Positions 57,833-64,000 of a DNA stretch of 64,000 nucleotides are shown in pieces. Each line of letters opens with the position of its first letter. Position 1 is the first letter of the stretch. Location of the stretch: contig CALSFV010000066.1 of the NCBI GenBank assembly GCA_943737045.1, positions 249,001 through 313,000 on the forward strand. Reading direction: 5' to 3'. Made by a program: the position numbers and the translations under genes. This DNA comes from Parapristionchus giblindavisi (Eukaryota; Nematoda; Chromadorea; Rhabditida; Diplogasteridae). The notes beneath the pieces were generated by a model. It saw only the letters and a list, made by a program, of their open reading frames with translations. It was not told the DNA's origin and did not search any database.

Positions 57833-58241
57833 ACAGGCGGGATATCGTTTTGGAACTGAAAGATCGTGAAAGAAGTGAACTAACAATAAGATAGATCGAG
57901 GATTTCAATGACAAGTTGCACAGTGACTATTATATTACAGTAGTCGTTTTGAATGAATTACCACCATGAAGTGAAAAGAGTTATGGTATTGTTCTGGTTA
58001 TGCCTACGGATGACTTAAATCTGATATGAAACATAAATTGAGTAGTAGCTTTTGACTTTTCATAAGTTCCACGTCACAGTCAGGGGATTCCCGAGTGTTC
58101 ATGAAAAAATCCGTTATTGATTTATTGATTGCTATTTTCAATCCTAGACTATCGTACACAGTATTTTACGAGCCATTGCGGGACCGCAACCCCCGAACAG
58201 CCAACTCTAGTACATAGTCAATATTCTTCATTGATTACAGT

Positions 58242-61200
58242 ATGCACGTCGGCACCATGTCGCATTATCGATTGGTGCTCATATCAACTACAGTATCACT
58301 GGTTTTCCTCTCGGGAGTCACGGCGTTTCCCACTAGTGACGGTAAAGTTTCCATTATTATGACGTCACGATACTGTTTATGCTAAAAACTCGATGCATCA
58401 AACAATTTGAAACTGTTTAAAATTACTAAATACAGTAAACTATTTAGTTCACACAGTGCTATGACAATGTTTTCAATAACCTCATTAAAGCTGTAGTCAT
58501 GTAATTTAGCAGATATTTTCGAATCTTATTTATTTCTAAAGTATCTCCTCGAGTTTTCCTTCTTTATCTCAACATTTAAGAAACGAAAAATATCTTATTA
58601 AAGGGAGATTGACCTCTCTCAATGGTCTCTTCATTGCGCACACTATTTCTCTGTTCTCTGACAACGAGAGAGCATTGCGCGTCGAAGAGACCATTGAGAG
58701 AGGTTTCGCTCTCTTTATAATGAATTCGAATCAATAATCTATGACTGTTCAGGCATATCTGCGCCGGAAAACGCTGGCGCCAAACCGGCGTCTGTCGGGC
58801 GTCTCGCCTTCACTCTAGCGGATGGTGATGCGGGCAAAAGTAGCGAACCGCAAGCGGGTAAGCGTCATACACTCACGGCAAATTCTCTTAGATATAGGTT
58901 GTCTAACTGTTCAGCTATAGAGAAAGGTTAGCTCACTCCAAACTCTCTCAAAAAGACACGTTGGATAATACTCTCTCGCTCGAGATTGTAACGGGGACTG
59001 GAGTAAGCTAACTAAGTTATCTCACATATGAGACAACGTTTCTCTAATTGTCGTACCTTAGATAACCTATGTCTCAAATATGAGAGAGTTTGCCGTCAGT
59101 GTAGTATTCTGTAGATGGCTCATTCACAGTACTCTGGTTCCAGTTCAAAGTCCAGATAATACTTTAAACTCGCTTCCATTCCTCTTTGCGAATAGTGTGC
59201 TGCAGTCATTGCTGTTGTATCTTCTCAAAAATTTAATCTCGAGTAAATAAACTAGGATTGTTCGTTGGATGTTTTACAGTTTTTTTTACAGTTTAAAACA
59301 CATTTATCAAGAGTAGGACTCTGATGTGCATGGGGAAAAAAGCTCTTCTTACTTCTGACAATCCCATAACACTGACGTTGATCTTTATATGCGCGTCTTC
59401 GATTTCACAAATCCGAGAAGATCGACAGGCAGTTTGGAGATGACCGAAGAAATTGGCTTCCCATGATGGATGACCATTCCAAAAACCATAACTTTCAAAT
59501 TTTAAACGACTTGAATTTTTGCACCGATTCTTACGCGACAGATGTGGCCATACCATAGGCAATTCAAAGTACATTTCGTAGTTCAAAGTACATTTCCACA
59601 GTTCCAAGTGCATCTCAAAAGGGGGTGTTGTAGCATTTGTCATTGCCTTATGTCATCAATTAGTCCCCTTCTATCGAGAGTGCTTTATGCTGTGAAAATG
59701 CCGTTGAGTTTGGTGTTTTGCTAGATTCTTGTGATTTAAAGGGAGCGTAACCTCTCTCAATGGCCTCTTCATCGCGCACACTATTTCTCTGTTCTCTAAC
59801 AACGAGAGAGCGTAGAGCGCTGAAGAGACCATTGAGATCCCTTTAAGTGAACAATACTGGTTATCACATAATTACATTAAAGGCAAACCTCAAGCTAAAG
59901 TAATGCTCCACTTTTACAAAACTCTCTTGTAGGCAAAAAAAATTATCAATTTTTTTTCAATCTTAAATATTTCAAGGTTCGTTTCTGGACGTGATTCAAG
60001 CGGTGGCCAAGTCATCGCTCTTCCAGAAGTTCTTCAAGTATCTAGGAGGTGTTGTCCATGGAGGAGGAGGAGGGGGACCACAGGGCGACGAACCGAGAAA
60101 GGTACATTTTCTGAAGACGATATGCCAAAAATTGGGACGATATTCAGCCATGCTTTATTTATTTTACGTACTGTATAAAAAATTTTCACTCACTGAGCTC
60201 TACAAAATAGTTTCTGAAGGATAATAGGATAAGGATAATATTATCATATATCCGATAAAAATATATTTCAAATGTTCCTCAGATGTCAGAGAATGGTGAC
60301 CAATGGTAGCCAATGGTTAACAACATCCATATCCCACAGTACACCAATGTTTGAATCTGATAAAGATTTATTTATTGATTGATTGTTTCTCAGGTGTTCG
60401 CAGCTCCAATTCTTCCTCAAGCCGATCCAGTCCGAGCGAATTTCGAGGCGTCTCTGTCGCACGATGACGCAATTGAAACTGTCCCCAGCGGTGAAATTTT
60501 GCTTTCATAATTATTGATTTATCTCAAAGATCGGCCAACAGAGGTTGTATTTGCTTTTTGCTTGTTTCTCGATTAAACTCCCCCCCCCCCTTAGGACGAA
60601 TATACAGTCCTGCACGTTCGCGCTCCGTAAACGCGTCCCCCCGCGGCCTGCTGCGGGCCGCATCATGCCGCATCGATGAAATATTTTTTTCAAACATTTC
60701 ATTGGTTTTGATCGTTGCATCATCATGTCCTCACCCTTCGGTCACAACCAACGAATTGTTTTTAAAAAAAAAATTATTCATCGATGCGGCATGATGCGGC
60801 CCGCAGCGGGCCGCGGGGGGCCGCGTTTAGGGAGCGCGAACGTGCGGGAGTGTAACGTTCCAATGAGAATATTAGCAGAGCGAAACCCCATAAATGAAAA
60901 CTTTGTATTGTATTAATGTAAATTTAATATATAATTTAACAACTTCAGGTTCCGCCATCGCGGCACCGTCTGCTCACAAATCAATCAACGACGAGGCGTT
61001 CACAGGACTATTATTCGGCGAGCAAGGTTCGGTGTTTTATCCCGCTTATACTAGGTAGATACAAGATGAATCATGAATTATTCAAGACAGAAATGACCTT
61101 TGTACGCCCAGAGTACTCAGTCGATTAGTGGCTACCATTCCCTTCCAATGGGATTGATAAGGATTGGTAATTCAAATTATTTATTTCAGGAGTACTCACG

Positions 61201-63883
61201 AACGTCTTCCACATGTTGGATGCGCAGAAGCAGAACGATATGGTACCATTTTTTAGACTTATTATAATCCCCGTGTTTCGAGTACGCCCATGGTGTGAAA
61301 GAGCAACGAGGTAGAGCGAAAGCGAGAGAGTACGGGAAAGTGAGACAGCGCAGACGACGAAGGCACAAAATGTGACACAATATCGGTTATTCGTTTTTGT
61401 CGAATTTTAAGCTGGAGAAACTCTGTAATAATAATGTTCTTTATCAGGCAAGTCAAGCGCAGAAGCGCGCTCAAGCACAAGCCGATCCAAGTAATGCAAA
61501 GATAAAAGGTGGGCATTTATTGGCAAACTATGTGTTAGTATACTTAGTATTAGCATTGTTAATATATTGACGTGAAAATATTGTCCAAACAAGATTGAAG
61601 GACAGTATTTATCATTAATCCGAAATCCAAAGTCGTTGTGTAATTTGAAGCTGCAATATTATTATCAGAATATTAGAACAGCTATTTAGATCTCGACTTC
61701 GCAAAGATCTTCGACTCGCTCATGATGGGCGGACAGAAACAGAACGAGTTCGGCGAGCCAGGACCAGAATTGCCAGAGGCATGTTCATTTTAGACTGAGT
61801 ATCATAATTTAGACTGAGTATCATAATTTAGACTGAGTATCATAATTTAGACTGAGTATCATGCGCTAAAATTAACCGAGAAATTAATCATGCACTCACA
61901 CTGACTATGAGAAATTAATACTGTCCAATGATTTAATTGAGAGAAAAAAATGCCAAAAACTTAAAGTGCTAGACTGAGTATCATGTTTTTTCGCAGTTCC
62001 TCGGAATCTGCAATCGTCTCTCGTGTGGAGATATCTACAAGGCCATCGATGAATTCCGACGATCCGAGTTCTTCTCCAACTTCCAGGTTCGCTGCGTGCA
62101 CAGAATACATATCACATAAATTGGCTGCGTAGCTGTGATGACGTGCCTGAGTATCATACAATATTGCAGACAGCGCTGCAGTTGATACAGGACCCGAAGG
62201 GCTGGGACATCCTGGGAAAGATGCTGTCCAATCCGGAGATGATCGCTCAGTTCACAGGAGGAGCCGGAGGCGGTTAGTGACATTTGGCTGCGTAGCTTAT
62301 TATTAGCTGAGTATCAAGATTTTTTTGATACACCGAATGATTATTCGACACAAATTTGATGAAACATGCGTTATTCTCTTTTCGAAACAGAACTTGCCAA
62401 ACCAAATTGCCAATCGCTATAGTCAGATGCCTAATTGTAATGGAGTACTCTCCGTTCTGGCCACACTCTCGTTTTTTGGTTACGAGAGAGTGTGGCCAGA
62501 GCGTCGTATACTATCAGGTGCCGTTGGCGCGGGAATCGGTCAAATGTTCGGCAGTGCACTCGGTGGAGCCAAGCAGGAAGTCGCTAAAGGAGGCAGGCTT
62601 TTTTTTTATATTTGAGAATAATGATTATATTTTTAAAAAATATATAAATATTTATGAAAATAATTCTAGAAACACTTGAGGGAGATTTCGGAACGGACTT
62701 TTCGAACATGGCAAAGGTACGCGATTCAACAATAAATATTCTGTTCTGAAGAAACATTTTTTGATCATAAGCCAATTGACCAAGAGTATTGTCTGGAAAT
62801 CAATAGATTGCAACTCGATAAATCGATAAAGATCTCTCGATCTTTGTAGATCGATAAAGTAGAAATGCCCGAGACGTCATTTTCGATCGATAGAGGACAC
62901 AAAGGAGACGGCGCTGGAGAGGACTACTACTCAGAGGTATCAAAATAGAATTAAAGGTCCACCCGAGATATTTTTACCCTCCGCTTTGGTAGACAAAGAA
63001 ATGAGAAGATCAGGGCGGGTAGTTTCAAATTAGCTCGTGCTGTTAAAACCCGAGCAATCACACATACACGATCTCATTTTCACGTAAATATGAAATTTTT
63101 CGCGAACAATAACGATCACTTCCTGGCTTGTAACCGGTAAATTTCATTCTCCAAAAATTCTAATTAATTATAGATCGTAACCAATATTGATGAGGACTTC
63201 GAAGTGGAAGATAAGGACATTTTGGGCGTCAAGACCACAACAAGTATGAATTTTAGTTTTATTTGTTAAAATGTAAATTATTCTTGTCGCATGTTCTTGA
63301 CGACTTACGACTCTTGACTACTTGGAAAATGTCAAGTAATAATAATCAATAATCATATTAATCAATAATCCTTACAGCTGCTCGTACTACACCCGCTCCT
63401 ACCACGACAACTGCCGTATTCCGAACGACTACTGTAACTACACCACCTATAGGTGCTGGAGTCAAGGTGGGCGACGATCCTGAAATGAGACTTTAAAATA
63501 ATTTTTTTAACTTTAAAATTTAGAAAGTCGAATTGCCTGAAACATCGTTCTCGATTGATGGTGGCGCGAAGGGAGCAGGAGCGGGCACCGATTATTATTC
63601 CGAGGTGTGACTTTTATCTCCGTATGACTGTCTCTGTATGAAGCCCACTGGCCTAGTCGTGAGCTTCTCAAGAACTCCATGGTCTCTCGGCAAACGATCG
63701 CACGCTTTCAATTGATCAAATTTCATTTTTTTTGAAGTTTAGAAAAGTGAAACAATGATACATTCTCTTCTAAAAGTTTCTAAAAGTTGATTTATTTAAT
63801 TTTTTTCAATTTTCAGATTGTAACAAACATCGACGAAGATTTCGAAGTTGAAGATCGCGACATCGAACCTATCGTGGTTACCA
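58242..63883 (+). CDS. Second unnamed secreted protein, DYYSE exon repeats (partial, 17 exons seen)
   Basis: Exons: 58242-58341, 58753-58857, 59977-60101, 60394-60490, 60949-61026, 61190-61242, 61448-61508, 61690-61778, 61997-62086, 62170-62272, 62518-62592, 62670-62716, 62850-62936, 63174-63243, 63378-63466, 63524-63604, 63817-63883. All phases agree (472 residues); the gene runs off the window. Signal peptide is residues 1-29 (LVLISTTVSLVFLSGVTA), with Met1 or Met6 as start. Residues 241-276 (CNRLSCGDIYKAIDEFRRSE, then FFSNFQTALQLIQDPK) align with residues 80-117 of the gene at 40.3 kb. A Gly/Ala-rich segment GAVGAGIGQMFGSALGGAKQ follows. Exons 13-14 and 16-17 are a duplicated pair: PETSFSID..DYYSE, then IVTNIDEDFEVED, joined by a Thr/Pro linker. 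Introns 8 and 11 begin GC. The start follows TTACAG-T, a likely trans-splice acceptor. Function unknown; extracellular. Confidence 0.85.
58597..58718. mobile_element. MITE family B in intron 1
   Basis: TTAAAGGGAGATTGACCTCT to GAGAGGTTTCGCTCTCTTTA around ACAACGAGAGAGC. Confidence 0.8.
58870..59101. mobile_element. 232-bp TA-flanked MITE in intron 2
   Basis: CACTCACGGCAAA to TTTGCCGTCAGTG with TA on both sides. It begins 13 nt after the exon 2 donor. Confidence 0.85.
59280..59465 (+). mobile_element. Non-LTR retrotransposon 3' fragment (copy 3) in intron 2
   Basis: TTTAAAACACATTTATCAAG, then GACTCTGATGTGCATGGGG, nearly identical to 29755-29940. Confidence 0.75.
59737..59846. mobile_element. 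MITE family B in intron 2
   Basis: TTAAAGGGAGCGTAACCTCT to ATTGAGATCCCTTTAA. A family A fragment follows at 59884-59937. Confidence 0.8.
60607..60850. mobile_element. GC-rich palindromic MITE in intron 4
   Basis: CCTGCACGTTCGCGCTCC to GGAGCGCGAACGTGCGGG. The arms hold GCGGCCTGCTGCGGGCCGCA, unusually GC-rich for this window. Confidence 0.8.
61790..61990 (+). repeat. Tandem AGACTGAGTATCATAATTT (19 bp) in intron 8
   Basis: Four head-to-tail copies at 61793-61862 and a fifth at 61971-61985. CTGAGTATCA recurs singly in introns 9 (62149) and 10 (62301). Confidence 0.8.
62447..62503. mobile_element. MITE family A hairpin in intron 10
   Basis: CTGGCCACACTCTCGTTTTT to TACGAGAGAGTGTGGCCAG, ending about 14 nt before the exon 11 acceptor. 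Confidence 0.7.
62955..63045. mobile_element. MITE family A, diverged, in intron 13
   Basis: GGTCCACCCGAGATATTTTT to GGGTAGTTTCAAATTAGCTC; decayed centre. Confidence 0.55.
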
Positions 63884-64000
63884 GTACGTTCTATTTATCT
63901 TTTTGAATCATACATAAACATGACCTGAAACAACAACCATGCAGTTCTGGAATCTAATAATAGCAAGACAAGATTATAATCCAAAAGGAGAACTCGAGCT

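Noticed and set aside
57513..57869. 118-residue open frame with basic N-terminus
   Set aside because: Mostly lies in the terminal repeats of the 56.1-57.8 kb element; repetitive and not conserved in the other end's frame.

Overview
The window is nuclear DNA of a nematode, most likely a rhabditid. The basis is short coding exons bounded by TTTCAG-type 3' splice sites, AATAAA processing, secreted-protein families of nematode style, scattered CTACCGTA motifs of the kind seen in Caenorhabditis relatives, and very dense miniature transposons. Nothing looks bacterial, viral or organellar. Most long open frames are low-complexity or repeat artefacts. The real genes are split into small exons, which I joined by reading frame and splice-site phase.

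Layout. (1) 103-3009, + strand: a broken glycogen synthase copy with lost exons, frameshifts and a 151-bp transposon inside an exon. (2) 3.0-16.0 kb: gene-poor. It is dominated by a dispersed segmental duplication (4075-8600 and 10815-16020), each copy carrying its own transposon insertion, plus a 29-bp minisatellite. (3) 16308-22903, - strand: a 7-exon gene for a 368-aa secreted Cys/Thr-rich (PAN-like plus mucin-like) protein, with large inverted-repeat elements in two introns. (4) 23105-23951, - strand: six tandem intronless tRNA-Tyr(GTA) genes at a 155-bp period. (5) 24201-28319, - strand: a complete 12-exon gene for a secreted 310-aa EndoU-family endoribonuclease. (6) 28.3-40.3 kb: no gene found. 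It holds retrotransposon 3' ends, tRNA-derived SINEs, (CT)n tracts and a 1.65-kb poly-G/poly-C-capped inverted repeat. (7) 40303-50537, + strand: a 14-exon gene for a 485-aa secreted protein I cannot name. (8) 50.5-58.2 kb: simple repeats and transposons. (9) 58242 to beyond the right edge, + strand: at least 17 exons of a second unnamed secreted protein.

The two unnamed + strand genes share a short Cys-anchored domain and a repeated acidic-tyrosine motif (DYY) placed at exon ends. They therefore look like a diverged gene pair of one undescribed nematode secreted family, which is the most interesting coding signal here.

The most striking non-coding theme is TTAA-flanked elements. At least four families (two small palindromic MITEs and two related 1.3-2 kb fold-back families) sit in TTAA targets, often within 15-30 nt of splice sites. 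One insertion can be read directly because the segmental duplication preserves the empty site. All exon models are inferences from sequence only; no transcript data or database search was available.
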